Program-made: the position numbers and the translations under genes | Notes under the pieces: generated by a model | Database searches by the model: none | The model's input: the letters and a program-made list of their open reading frames with translations, nothing else | What the model was told of the DNA's origin: nothing | NCBI GenBank assembly: GCA_013286325.1 | Contig: JABDFZ010000017.1 | Span: 1-39,138 of the forward strand | DNA: 39,138 bases | DNA from: Bacteroidota bacterium | GTDB taxonomy: Bacteria > Bacteroidota > Bacteroidia > Sphingobacteriales > Sphingobacteriaceae | Direction: 5' to 3' | Shown: piece by piece, positions 1-9,215 of the stretch | Layout of the letters: every line of letters starts with the position of its first letter | Numbering within the stretch: position 1 is the stretch's first letter

Positions 1-2
1 CT

Positions 3-3000
3 GATATTTTTTATGGCTTCATAAAAAATCACCTCGGATTTTAGGGGGATCTAAGTATTGATATTAATAATGCCACTATTGAACAAGCGCTGAACCTCTG
101 CTTTAAAGACCAGCCCTTAACCTATAGGATTTTTCAGCAAACTATTGTTGTAAAAGCTAAGGATTTAACAAAATCAGTATCAGACGTAGCTCAAAAAGTG
201 CAGGGTACTGTAACCGATGCAAAAGGCCCACTTCCGGGTGTTAACGTTAGAGTAAAAAACACCAGCATTGGTACTGTAACCGACGTAAATGGCAAGTATG
301 CTTTAAATGACATAGATGGTGGCGCAACCCTTGTATTTACATTTGTTGGCTATAACTCACAGGAAGTACCTATAAATAACCGCGAAGTTGTTGATGTTAA
401 ACTGGCTGAAAGCCAGAAAGCACTAAACGAAGTGGTGGTTGTAGGGTACGGTACACAAAAAAGAATTGATCTTACAGGCTCGGTAGGAAGTGTGAACGAG
501 AAACAACTACAGGAACGCCCTGCTATAAATCTGGAAGAGGAGCTTGCCGGAAAGATTGCCGGTGTTAACGTTTCGACAAACTCTGGTGCGCCGGGTGGTG
601 AAACAAAGATCAGGATACGTGGCTATACTTCTATAAATACCAGTACAGATCCGTTATATGTTGTTGATGGCGTTGTTTGGAGAGAAGGTGGTGCTTCCAT
701 TAACCCTAATGATGTAGCATCGATTGATGTTTTAAAAGATGCATCATCTACTGCCATTTACGGTACACTTGGTGCTAACGGTGTTATACTGATAACCACC
801 AAAAGAGGAAACACCAAAAAAGGCGGATCGGTGAATTATGATGCATATGGCAGTATAGGCCTAATGGCCAAGGAATTGAAAGTACTTGACGCTAAACAAT
901 TTTTAGCTGTTGAAGACCAATCATACGCCAATATTAAAAAATATGATCCTGTTGGCTGGGCTGCTGGTAAATATGCAGTTGATGACCCAAAAGTTATCCG
1001 TACTGCCTTGATTGGTAAACTGTTTGATGCCAATTTAAACCCATTATACAACACTGACTGGCAAAAAGCTACTACCCGTACCGCTTTCAGCCAAAATCAT
1101 AACCTCTCGTTTACCGATGGGACTGAAACTTTAAATTATGGTCTGTTTTTAAATTATGGTGATGACGAAGGTATAATACTTAACAGTTATCAGAAGCGTT
1201 ACAACGCCCGCTTAACTATGGACGACCAGATAAAACCCTGGTTAAAAGTTGGCGCAACCCTAAATTATGATTACCGGGAAACCCGGACAGCTGATGATGG
1301 CACAGGCGGTAACAACATACCGCGTATGTTAATAGAAATGCCATCAATCTTTCCTATAACATATCCGGATGGTTCTTATGCAAAAAGAACAGATTACCCG
1401 AACATGGAAGGCGGTGATAACCCGGTGGCCCAGGCAAATGAAATTGTTTCATTACACTATAACCGTGTATTTAATGGTACAGGATACCTTAATATAAACT
1501 TTTTCCCGGGTTTTGATTTCCGTACCACTATTGGCGTAGTAACATCAAGCAATACTGAGCCTCACTCGCAAACAGGGCTTGTTGGCGGTTCAACTGCGAA
1601 CCAAAGCTACAGCTCTGCTTCAATAAACCAGTACAATAACACCGACTGGCAGTGGTCTAATTATTTTACCTACAATAAAAAATTCAACAAGGTCCACTCG
1701 TTAAATGTTGTTTTGGGTACTGAGCGTCAAAATTTCAGCCAGTTAAAATCATATGGGTCAACACAGGATCTTTCCGATAATTATTACGGTTATTATAACC
1801 TTGGCTCTGGTTCAATACCCGGAATACCGTCATCAAATTATGATGCATTTCAAATGCAATCGTTTTTTGGAAGGGTAAATTACGCCTACAACGATAAATA
1901 CCTGCTAACCGTAACCGGACGCGAAGACGGGTCGTCGCGTTTTGGGTCAAAAAGCAAGTATGGCTTTTTCCCATCAGCAGCTATAGCATGGAGAATTTCG
2001 CAGGAAGATTTCATGAAGGATAATAAAACTGTATCCGATTTAAAACTAAGATTAAGCTATGGACTTGTGGGCAACTCCGAACTTGGGGAATACCAATCGC
2101 AGGCGAATATTAATACCAACAATTATCCTTTTGGCGGAGCGCAATCAATCGGAACTAATTTAACAAGCATTGGAAATAACGATCTGCAATGGGAAAAAAC
2201 AACCGAGTATGATTTGGGACTTTCGTTTGGTTTGTTTAACAACAGGATTAATGTGGACGCCGATGCTTATTTAAAAAGGACCCAGAAATTATTGTTAAAC
2301 GCCCCGCTGCCTGAAACCAGTGGTTTTACCAGCGTTTATGAAAACATTGGAAAAATTCAAAATAAAGGAATTGAGCTCACCATAAATTCGGTTAATATAA
2401 AATCGGAGAATTTTAGCTGGAATTCCAGTTTTAATATTTCCTTTTTATCAAACAAGATATTAAACCTTGGTGCATCGAATGATGATATATTCCTCAGCCC
2501 TACATTTCTATCGCAATTTAACTTAATGCGTGTAGGTTTACCGGCGGGGACTTTTTGGGGTTACAAAGTGCTGGGCACCTGGGGAACCGCCGAAGCAGCA
2601 CAAGCAGCTACCTATGGATTATTACCCGGCGATTTGAAAATATGGGATAAAAATGGCGATGGTAAAATAACTGCTGCCGATAAAACCGTATTAGGTAAGT
2701 CGATTCCTGATGGTTATGGTACATTCTTAAATACCTTCCGTTATAAAAACTTTGATTTTGCTGTAGAGTTACAGTTTGATTACGGTAACCAGATAATGAA
2801 TTTAACCCGGCACTCGGGCCAGGACAGAACGGGGCAAGCCAACAGCTACGCCACTGTTTTAAATGCATGGACACCTACTAATCAAAATACCAGCATTGCC
2901 GAAGACAGGCCAGCGTATGTGCGATACCAAACGGAGATCTATTCTACAAAAGTTGAAAATGGATCATTCATTCGCGGTAAGAATGTTACCCTGGGCTACA

Positions 3001-3209
3001 ATTTCGCAAACTCTACCGTTTCAAAACTTAAACTGAGCAGGCTGAGGGTTTACTTACAGGCTCAAAACCTGTTCATAATAACCAAGTATACCGGTTACGA
3101 TCCAGAAACATCGACCTATAACGGCTCAAGTAACTTTACGCAAGGGATCCAGTTTTATGATTATCCAAAACCAAGAACTTACCTGCTTGGTGTAAATGCA
3201 AGTTTTTAA
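3..3209 (+). CDS. SusC/RagA-family TonB-dependent receptor, 5' end outside the window and interrupted
   Basis: Outer-membrane import channel of a SusCD glycan-uptake pair. The frame is open from base 45 to the stop. Translation of about 45-155 gives the end of an STN domain (ATIEQALNLCF, then YRIFQQTIVVK), so this receptor belongs to the STN-containing type usually controlled by an anti-sigma/ECF pair. A carboxypeptidase-D-like regulatory domain follows (VQGTVTDAKGPLPGVNV), then the TonB-box region and plug (VVVVGYGTQK, DPLYVVDGV, ITTKRG), then a long beta-barrel ending in the terminal Phe typical of outer-membrane proteins. The codon at 198 is GTG and sits inside the reading frame after the STN domain. 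A start there would leave no signal peptide, so it is not believable. An in-frame TAG at 42-44 breaks the STN domain. The gene is 22 bp upstream of susD. Receptor identity is certain. Whether this copy is functional is not. Confidence 0.88.
42..44 (+). other. In-frame TAG inside the STN domain of the SusC receptor
   Basis: The receptor frame is codons beginning at positions divisible by 3. Upstream of the TAG it reads D-I-F-Y-G-F-I-K-N, which resembles the FFY-x-x-x-x-(L/I)-K stretch of STN domains. Downstream it reads L-S-I-D-I-N-N-A-T. The other two forward frames are also closed here (TGA at 2-4, TAA at 22-24). A nonsense mutation, a pair of compensating indels (A6 run near 24, G5 run near 44) or a sequence error could explain it. 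Confidence 0.7.
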
Positions 3210-3231
3210 TTCACATTAAAGTAGAAACATC

Positions 3232-4728
3232 ATGAAATTTAATATAAAAAAATACGGGATCGGTTTTATGTTGCTGATCCTTACCATTACGATAAGCAGT
3301 TGCAAAAAATATCTGGAAGAAAAAGATAAAAGCAACTTTGTAAAAAGTAATTACTTTCAAACAGCATCGCAGGCACAAACCTTTGTTAATGGTATATACC
3401 CACAGTTGCACCTGTTTCAAAATGGGGATGCTTATGGCGAAGCTCCTTTTATAACATTGGAATTATTTGCCGGCCATGCTACTTCATTAGGGCAGAGTGT
3501 TAATAATAGCAATGTGATACACCAACGTACCGATGCTGTTAACCCCGGCTTTGAGGATGTTTGGAAAAACAGCTACAATGCTATTGCAAATGCTAACCTC
3601 GCACTGGAACAAATCCCGAATGTTAGTATGGATGATGCTACCAAAAAGAAGCTTTTAGGCGAAACTTATTTTTTAAGGGCTTTCTTTTATTATCATTTGG
3701 TACGGCTTTATGGCGACGTGCCTTTAATAACCAAATCGGTTACTATTGACAGCCCTGACCTTTATCCCTCACGTACCCCATACGCACAGGTATATGATCA
3801 AATCATTAGCGATTTGCAAGCTGCTGAAGCATCTGGTTTACCTGAAACTGATCAAACAGGGCGTGTATCATTAGGCGCTGTAAGGACATTGCTTGCCAGC
3901 GTTTACCTTACAACTGCCGGATATCCTCTGCAAAAAACGGCTAATTATGCTTTAGCAGCAGCAGAGGCTCAAAAAGTACTGGGCGATTATACTTTATTTA
4001 CCGATTATGCCTATCTGCATGATAATGCACATAAAAACCAGGGTGAGTTGATTTTCCAGGGGCAATACCTTGTTGGTGTGGCTACAAATGCTATCCCACA
4101 ATTAACTGTTCCGTTCAATTTGCCAGTAGGTGCCTATGGGGATCATTTAGGTGCGATGATACCAACAAATGAGTTCTTTAACAGCTATGAGGCTGGTGAT
4201 TTGCGTACAGTAGAACGCCAGTTTTATTTTTCAAGTTATCCGCAATATGGCGATGCTACCAAAACTGTGATTTTTGGTGAGCACTGCCTTTATAAGTTTT
4301 TCCATCTGGAAAGCGCTTCGGGCAATGGCCAAAGCGACGAGAACTGGACATTTTTACGTTTACCTGAAGCCATGTTAATATATGCCGAAGCAAGTAATGA
4401 AGTTAACGGCCCTACATCTGACGCCTATACCCAAATAAATAAAATACGTGAACGCGCCCATCTTTCAGACTTGAGTGGTTTATCAAAAGATCAATTCAGG
4501 CAAGCTATTTGGAAAGAACGCTATCACGAACTTGCGTACGAGAATAAAGCCTATTTTGATATTCAGCGCACACACATGGTGTATGATGTGCTAAACAATA
4601 AATTTAGTGATGCATTTAGCACACCAACAGAACAAGGTGTGACCATGAAGCAGCAATATTTATTGTGGCCTATCCCACAACGTGAGATCAGCACCAACAA
4701 AAAACTCACTCAAAATACAGGTTGGTAA
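3232..4728 (+). CDS. RagB/SusD-family nutrient-binding outer-membrane lipoprotein
   Basis: Surface lipoprotein that caps the SusC channel and binds the glycan. The N-terminus has a short basic stretch, a hydrophobic helix and a lipobox (TISSC, Cys24), so signal peptidase II processing is expected. The 498-residue length, the helical TPR-like region (FLRAFFYYHLVRLYGDVPL, a hallmark of the family) and the C-terminal stretch PIPQREISTNKKL fit SusD. It starts 22 bp after the susC stop and is followed by a strong hairpin terminator, so susC and susD form a closed transcription unit, with the GH92 gene reading on beyond. The ligand cannot be read from sequence. The neighbouring GH92 suggests a mannose-containing glycan. 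Confidence 0.95.
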   Translation: MKFNIKKYGIGFMLLILTITISSCKKYLEEKDKSNFVKSNYFQTASQAQTFVNGIYPQLHLFQNGDAYGEAPFITLELFAGHATSLGQSVNNSNVIHQRTDAVNPGFEDVWKNSYNAIANANLALEQIPNVSMDDATKKKLLGETYFLRAFFYYHLVRLYGDVPLITKSVTIDSPDLYPSRTPYAQVYDQIISDLQAAEASGLPETDQTGRVSLGAVRTLLASVYLTTAGYPLQKTANYALAAAEAQKVLGDYTLFTDYAYLHDNAHKNQGELIFQGQYLVGVATNAIPQLTVPFNLPVGAYGDHLGAMIPTNEFFNSYEAGDLRTVERQFYFSSYPQYGDATKTVIFGEHCLYKFFHLESASGNGQSDENWTFLRLPEAMLIYAEASNEVNGPTSDAYTQINKIRERAHLSDLSGLSKDQFRQAIWKERYHELAYENKAYFDIQRTHMVYDVLNNKFSDAFSTPTEQGVTMKQQYLLWPIPQREISTNKKLTQNTGW

Positions 4729-4735
4729 AATTATC

Positions 4736-4774
4736 AATATAAAAGACCGGTTATAACAGCCGGTCTTTTATATT
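4736..4774 (+). terminator. Hairpin terminator after susD
   Basis: A perfect 15-bp stem (4736-4750 with 4760-4774) with a 9-nt loop. The core is AAAAGACCGG pairing with CCGGTCTTTT, so the right arm itself supplies the U-rich tract. It separates susCD from the GH92 gene 25 bp further on. Partial read-through would tune enzyme expression relative to the transporter. Confidence 0.85.
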
Positions 4775-4798
4775 TACAGCTTTTATAAATAACCCCTG

Positions 4799-7075
4799 AT
4801 GAAAAAATTATATTTTCTTTTAGCTTTTCTTTCTCCGTTAATAACCTTAGCACAATCGGGGAAATCAAATTCGCCTGTTGATTATATCAACCCATTAATG
4901 GGCACTGATTCCAAGTATGATCTTTCGAATGGCAACACCTACCCTGCCATAGCATTACCCTGGGGTATGAATTTTTGGACGCCACAAACCGGAAAAATGG
5001 GTGATGGCTGGCAGTATACCTACGATGCCCATAAAATAAACGGTTTCAAGCAAACCCATCAGCCTTCACCATGGATGAATGATTACGGTCAGTTTGCTAT
5101 TATGCCGGTAACCGGGCATTTAAAAGTATCGCAAAATGGCCGAGCAAGCTGGTTTTCGCACAAAGCAGAAACCGCCAAACCATATTATTACAGTGTTTAC
5201 CTGGCTGACCATGATGTATTGGCAGAGCTTACCCCTACCGAGCGCACCGCCCAGTTCAGGTTCACCTATCCAAAAAACGACAGTTCATATATAATTATCG
5301 ATGCTTTCGACAAAGGATCATATATCAAAGTAATTCCGGGAGAAAAGAAGATTGTTGGTTATTCGACAAAATATGCCCGTGGCCCATTAAAAAACTTCAA
5401 GAACTTCTTTGTAATTTATGTTGATAAACCTATAACAATAGCTCAAACCTATAGTGACAGCACTTTAACTGATTCGCTTGGATTGCATGCCAAACATGTA
5501 ATGGCTGTAATCGGCTTTAAAACAAGCCACGATGAGAAAGTACATTTACGAGTATCATCATCATTTATCAGTATTGAACAGGCTGAACTCAACTTAAAAA
5601 GGGAACAAGGCAATGACAGTTTTGATGTTACTGAACAAAAAGCCAAAGACGTTTGGAACAAAACTTTAAACCACCTTACTGTTGAAGGCGGTTCAATTGA
5701 TCAGACTCGTACATTTTATTCATGCTTATACCGCATGCTGTTTTTTCCAAACAAGCTTTATGAAATTGACGCCAACAACCAGGTAATGCATTACAGCCCA
5801 TATACAGGTAAAACAATGCCGGGCTATATGTTTGCCGGTACCGGCTTTTGGGATACTTTCAGGGCGCTATATCCATTCCTTAACCTGGTATACCCATCCA
5901 TCAATAAAGAAATGCAACAAGGGTTGGTTAATGACTACAAAGAAGGTGGTTGGTTGCCTGAATGGTCGAGCCCCGGCTATTCAAATGTGATGATCGGGAA
6001 TAACTCAGCTTCGGTAGTAGCAGATGCTTATTTAAAAGGTGGTCGAGGATATGATATAAACACCCTATATGAGGCTTTGGTACACGGTGCAAACAATGCA
6101 GGCCCAGCCGGAACCGGCCGTGTTGGTGTTGAGTATTATAACAAATTAGGATATGTTCCTTATGACGTTAAAATTAATGAAAACGCAGCCCGGACACTTG
6201 AATATGCCTATGATGATTTTACAATTTACCAATTAGGTAAATCTTTAAATAAACCGGCTTCGGAAATAGAGATCTTTAAAAAACGAAGCATGAATTACCG
6301 CAATCTTTTTGATCCTTCAACTGGTTTAATGCGTGGTAAAAACAAAGATGGTTCATTTGAAACGCCGTTTAATCCGTTTAAATGGGGCGATGCCTTTACC
6401 GAGGGTAACAGCTGGCATTATACCTGGGGCGTTTTTCATGATATACAGGGATTGATAAACCTGATGGGCGGCAAAAAACAGTTTATTGCCAAACTCGATT
6501 CTGTATTTACGCTTCCTCCAATATTTGATGACAGTTATTACGGTGAAGTTATACACGAGATCCGCGAAATGCAGATCGTGAATATGGGTCAATATGCCCA
6601 TGGCAATCAGCCTATTCAGCATATGCTTTATTTGTATGGTTATGCGGGTGAACCCTGGAAAACACAATACCATGTCCGCGATGTAATGAACAAGCTTTAC
6701 CAGGCCACCCCTGATGGTTATTGTGGTGACGAAGATAATGGCCAAACATCAGCATGGTACGTATTTTCGGCAATGGGCTTTTACCCGGTATGCCCTGCAA
6801 GCGACCAATATGTGCTTGGAGCACCATTATTTAAGAAACTGACCATAAACCTGGAAAATGGTAAAAAGGTAATTATAAATGCCGCAAATAACAGTGATAA
6901 CAACCTGTATATCAATACCATGAATGTAAATGGCAAGCCTTACGATTTTAACTGGCTTAGCCATAAAGCATTAATACAGGGTGCTGTTATAAACTATAAT
7001 ATGTCGGCAAAGCCAAACAAACAACGTGGCATTAAAGCGACTGATGTACCTTTCTCTTTATCGAACGAAAAATAA
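4799..7075 (+). CDS. Glycoside hydrolase family 92 alpha-mannosidase, exported
   Basis: Predicted calcium-dependent inverting exo-alpha-mannosidase of the periplasm or cell surface. A Sec signal peptide (hydrophobic helix ending LITLAQS) precedes the N-terminal beta-sandwich with PWGMNFWTPQT and KQTHQPSPWMNDYG. The (alpha/alpha)6 domain shows GFWDTFRALYP, GGWLPEWSSPGY, GDAFTEGNSWHYTWGVFHD, NQPIQHMLYLY and GDEDNGQTSAWYVFSAMGFYP. Glu535 in TEGNSW matches the family's catalytic acid, and the Asp residues of GDEDNGQ (644, 646) include the catalytic base. The 758-residue length is typical. It sits between susCD and a Gfo/Idh/MocA gene and overlaps neither. The family is specific for alpha-mannosides (1,2, 1,3, 1,4 or 1,6). 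The linkage here is not determinable. Confidence 0.95.
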   Translation: MKKLYFLLAFLSPLITLAQSGKSNSPVDYINPLMGTDSKYDLSNGNTYPAIALPWGMNFWTPQTGKMGDGWQYTYDAHKINGFKQTHQPSPWMNDYGQFAIMPVTGHLKVSQNGRASWFSHKAETAKPYYYSVYLADHDVLAELTPTERTAQFRFTYPKNDSSYIIIDAFDKGSYIKVIPGEKKIVGYSTKYARGPLKNFKNFFVIYVDKPITIAQTYSDSTLTDSLGLHAKHVMAVIGFKTSHDEKVHLRVSSSFISIEQAELNLKREQGNDSFDVTEQKAKDVWNKTLNHLTVEGGSIDQTRTFYSCLYRMLFFPNKLYEIDANNQVMHYSPYTGKTMPGYMFAGTGFWDTFRALYPFLNLVYPSINKEMQQGLVNDYKEGGWLPEWSSPGYSNVMIGNNSASVVADAYLKGGRGYDINTLYEALVHGANNAGPAGTGRVGVEYYNKLGYVPYDVKINENAARTLEYAYDDFTIYQLGKSLNKPASEIEIFKKRSMNYRNLFDPSTGLMRGKNKDGSFETPFNPFKWGDAFTEGNSWHYTWGVFHDIQGLINLMGGKKQFIAKLDSVFTLPPIFDDSYYGEVIHEIREMQIVNMGQYAHGNQPIQHMLYLYGYAGEPWKTQYHVRDVMNKLYQATPDGYCGDEDNGQTSAWYVFSAMGFYPVCPASDQYVLGAPLFKKLTINLENGKKVIINAANNSDNNLYINTMNVNGKPYDFNWLSHKALIQGAVINYNMSAKPNKQRGIKATDVPFSLSNEK

Positions 7076-7081
7076 CGGGTT

Positions 7082-8182
7082 ATGAAAAAGCTTGTTCAGT
7101 ATTTTAAAAGATCAGTTTCTTTTAGTTTGTTAAGTATTGCGTTTATTACAGCTGCAAATGCACAAGGCATGCCTAAAGTTGGTGTAGCCGGTTTAAATCA
7201 CGATCACATTTACAATGTTTTAAACGATTATCGCAAAGGCAGGGTAAATATTGTCGGCATAGCTGAACCCAACAGAAAGCTATGGGCAAAATATGGAAAA
7301 CAGTTCCATCTCCCCGACTCCCTGTTTTTTGATGATCTGAAAACAATGGTTGCCAAACGCAAACCTGTAATTGTTTTGGGTTATAATGCAGTTGGCAACC
7401 ATGTTGACATTGTTGAGGTCTGTGCGCCATTAGGTATTCCCGTTATGGTTGAAAAGCCATTGGCGGCCACTTTAACCCAGGCAAAACGTATAGAAGCACT
7501 TGCAAATAAATATCATATAAAGGTGTTAACTAACTATGAAACAACCTGGTATCCATCATTTCAGGGGATATATGATATTGTAAACAGGGATAGTATTGGC
7601 GCCATTCGCAAAATGGTGGCTCATGACGGGCACCAGGGGCCACGTGAAATTGGCTGCAGCGAGGAATTTTTAAGCTGGCTTACTGATCCTGTTTTAAATG
7701 GTGCAGGTGCGCTTAATGATTTTGGTTGCTATGGCGCAGACCTGATGACATGGTTAATGCATGGACAAAGACCGATCGCCGTATTTGCAGTGGCTAAACA
7801 TTATAAGCCTGATGTGTATCCAAAAGTGGAAGATGATGCTACAATAACTGTTGAATATGCAAATGCTACCGGATTGATTGAAGGATCGTGGAACTGGCCG
7901 TTTAGTATTAAAGACCTGGAGGTTTTTGGACAAACAGGTTATTTGCATGCTACTGATAAGGATAACTTGAATATGCGGATGCGTGAAAACAGGAAAAGTG
8001 TGATAGCTCTTACCCCGCTGACCCAACCGAATGATGACCCGGTTACCTATTTTAATGCAGTGCTTTCAAACAAGATCACTGGTGACGATGACCGTTCGTC
8101 CTTAAAATATAATATGATAGTAATGGAGATATTGGATGCCGCCAAACGATCAATAAAAGAGGGGAAAAAGATAATATTATAA
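7082..8182 (+). CDS. Gfo/Idh/MocA-family oxidoreductase with signal peptide
   Basis: NAD(P)-dependent sugar oxidoreductase fold. The mature protein starts with a Rossmann strand and loop (KVGVAGLNHDHIYNVL) that has two of the three classic glycines, a variant shared by a Gfo subfamily with a GLxHxH loop. The family signature EKP (VMVEKPLA) follows at about residue 122, and the C-terminal half carries the open-faced sheet typical of the family. The N-terminal 28 residues look like an export signal ending in TAANAQG. A KR pair precedes the hydrophobic helix, so Sec or a weak Tat signal are both possible. It lies 6 bp after the GH92 stop and is surely co-transcribed. A periplasmic enzyme of this family would need a tightly held cofactor. 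Substrate unknown. Confidence 0.88.
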   Translation: MKKLVQYFKRSVSFSLLSIAFITAANAQGMPKVGVAGLNHDHIYNVLNDYRKGRVNIVGIAEPNRKLWAKYGKQFHLPDSLFFDDLKTMVAKRKPVIVLGYNAVGNHVDIVEVCAPLGIPVMVEKPLAATLTQAKRIEALANKYHIKVLTNYETTWYPSFQGIYDIVNRDSIGAIRKMVAHDGHQGPREIGCSEEFLSWLTDPVLNGAGALNDFGCYGADLMTWLMHGQRPIAVFAVAKHYKPDVYPKVEDDATITVEYANATGLIEGSWNWPFSIKDLEVFGQTGYLHATDKDNLNMRMRENRKSVIALTPLTQPNDDPVTYFNAVLSNKITGDDDRSSLKYNMIVMEILDAAKRSIKEGKKIIL

Positions 8183-8263
8183 GTTGATTGAGTTGACTAA
8201 GTTGGATTGAGTTGATTAGGTTTCTTAATGTTGTTGTTTAATTCAATCTAACTTAAATCCAAC
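8183..8263 (+). repeat. GTTGATTGA-type tandem and inverted repeat
   Basis: Directly after the oxidoreductase stop, near-identical 9-10-nt units (GTTGATTGA, GTTGACTAA, GTTGGATTGA, GTTGATTAG) run in tandem. After about 20 bases an approximate inverted copy follows (ATTCAATCTAACTTAAATCCAAC, spread over 8241-8263). The whole could fold as a long imperfect hairpin. It marks the end of the susCD-GH92-oxidoreductase transcript. Confidence 0.6.
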
Positions 8264-8292
8264 ATAAATAATTAACCAGAAGAAAAATATAT

Positions 8293-8300
8293 TATTTTTG
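8293..8300 (+). promoter_or_regulatory. Bacteroidota -7 promoter element TATTTTTG
   Basis: Exact match to TAnnTTTG, 36 bases before the ATG chosen for the deacetylase. No clear TTTG -33 box is present at the usual distance. The position makes a TTG start at 8298 impossible, because that TTG is part of the promoter itself. Confidence 0.5.
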
Positions 8301-8336
8301 CGACTGATAATTATTAAATACCTCTATCATCCATTT

Positions 8337-9119
8337 ATGATAAAACATTTTTTCACTGCAGCAAGCCTGTGTTTTTTAGGTTTGACTGCTTCTGCGCAAG
8401 GTAATGCTTCGGCTATTATGGCCCGTAAACAAGTTCCGGTAATTTGCTATCATCAGATCCGCGACTGGCGGCCAAAAGATTCAAAAACTGCTAAGGATTA
8501 CATTATCCCGGTACAATCATTTAAAGAGCATATTAAAATGCTGGCTGATAGTGGATATCATACTATACTTCCGGATCAGCTTTATGATTACCTTACTAAA
8601 GGCACTCCACTGCCAAGTAAACCTGTAATGCTTACTTTTGATGATACAGATTTAGACCAGTTTACCATAGCCCGCCCTGAGCTGAAAAAATATGGATTTA
8701 AAGGTGTGTACTTTGTAATGACCGTATCGTTAGGGCGCCCGCATTATATGTCGAAAGAGCAGGTTAAACAGCTTTCGGACGAAGGTAATGTAATTGGCAG
8801 CCATACCTGGGATCATCACCGTGTTGACAGGTATAAGCATGATCCTAATCCTAAAAAGGATGATTGGGTAATACAAATAGACAAGCCAACTCAAAAATTG
8901 GAAGAAATTACAGGCAAAAAGATAAATTATTTTGCTTTCCCATTCGGTGTATGGAAAAAGCCTGTTTTACCTGAATTAAAAAAACGTGGATTTAAACTGG
9001 CCTTCCAACTGGCTGATAAACGTGACGAAAGTGAGCCTTTGCTTACTGTTAGAAGGATATTAGATAGCGGTTACTGGACTACAAAAACATTCAGCAATAG
9101 TGTAAAGCATAGTTTTTAG
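8337..9119 (+). CDS. Polysaccharide deacetylase (NodB homology, CE4), exported
   Basis: Predicted metal-dependent de-N- or de-O-acetylase acting on a polysaccharide outside the cytoplasm. The start is ATG 8337, which gives an ideal signal peptide (MIKHFF..., ending TASAQG) and 260 residues. An upstream TTG at 8298 would add 13 residues and overlap the promoter. NodB motif 1 is TFDDTD (Asp102, Asp103; the usual Gly after the Asp pair is replaced by Thr), and motif 2 is SHTWDHH (His156 and His160, metal ligands). The fold continues with YFAFPFG (motif 3 region) and LAFQLADKRDESEP. It has its own promoter but lies in line with the glycan-use genes and may work on the same glycan. The exact substrate is unknown. 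Confidence 0.88.
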   Translation: MIKHFFTAASLCFLGLTASAQGNASAIMARKQVPVICYHQIRDWRPKDSKTAKDYIIPVQSFKEHIKMLADSGYHTILPDQLYDYLTKGTPLPSKPVMLTFDDTDLDQFTIARPELKKYGFKGVYFVMTVSLGRPHYMSKEQVKQLSDEGNVIGSHTWDHHRVDRYKHDPNPKKDDWVIQIDKPTQKLEEITGKKINYFAFPFGVWKKPVLPELKKRGFKLAFQLADKRDESEPLLTVRRILDSGYWTTKTFSNSVKHSF

Positions 9120-9142
9120 GGCCCCTGCTCCCTTAAAGGGGG
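9120..9142. repeat. Solo degenerate copy of the CCCCCTAAAGGGGG-type palindromic repeat
   Basis: Immediately after the deacetylase stop is a stretch ending CCCTTAAAGGGGG, preceded by GCCCCTG. It aligns, with one or two gaps, with the left terminal repeat of the DUF559 cassette at 36106-36131. It has no associated gene and abuts a strong terminator. It looks like a decayed stand-alone member of the repeat family. Confidence 0.6.
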
Positions 9143-9197
9143 CATACAAAAGAAAAGTCCGCTTTTATAAAATAAGGCGGGCTTTTCTTTTGTATGC
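9142..9197 (+). terminator. Long hairpin terminator after the deacetylase gene
   Basis: A 21-bp stem with a single G-U pair joins 9142-9162 (GCATACAAAAGAAAAG...) and 9177-9197 (...CTTTTCTTTTGTATGC), with a 14-nt loop. The 3' arm is U-rich and the sequence following is CTATTTTG. It works as a terminator for the deacetylase and insulates the next gene. Confidence 0.85.
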
Positions 9198-9215
9198 TAT
9201 TTTGTATATTTAACT

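Noticed and set aside
198-200. GTG at 198 as start of the SusC receptor
   Set aside because: It follows an in-frame STN domain and gives no signal peptide. The reading frame clearly continues upstream to the TAG at 42.
6353-6745. 130-codon - strand ORF in the GH92 gene
   Set aside because: Shadow of an undoubted GH92 coding region covering motifs with the catalytic Glu.
8298-8300. TTG start for the polysaccharide deacetylase
   Set aside because: It lies inside the TATTTTTG promoter box. ATG 8337 gives a proper signal peptide.
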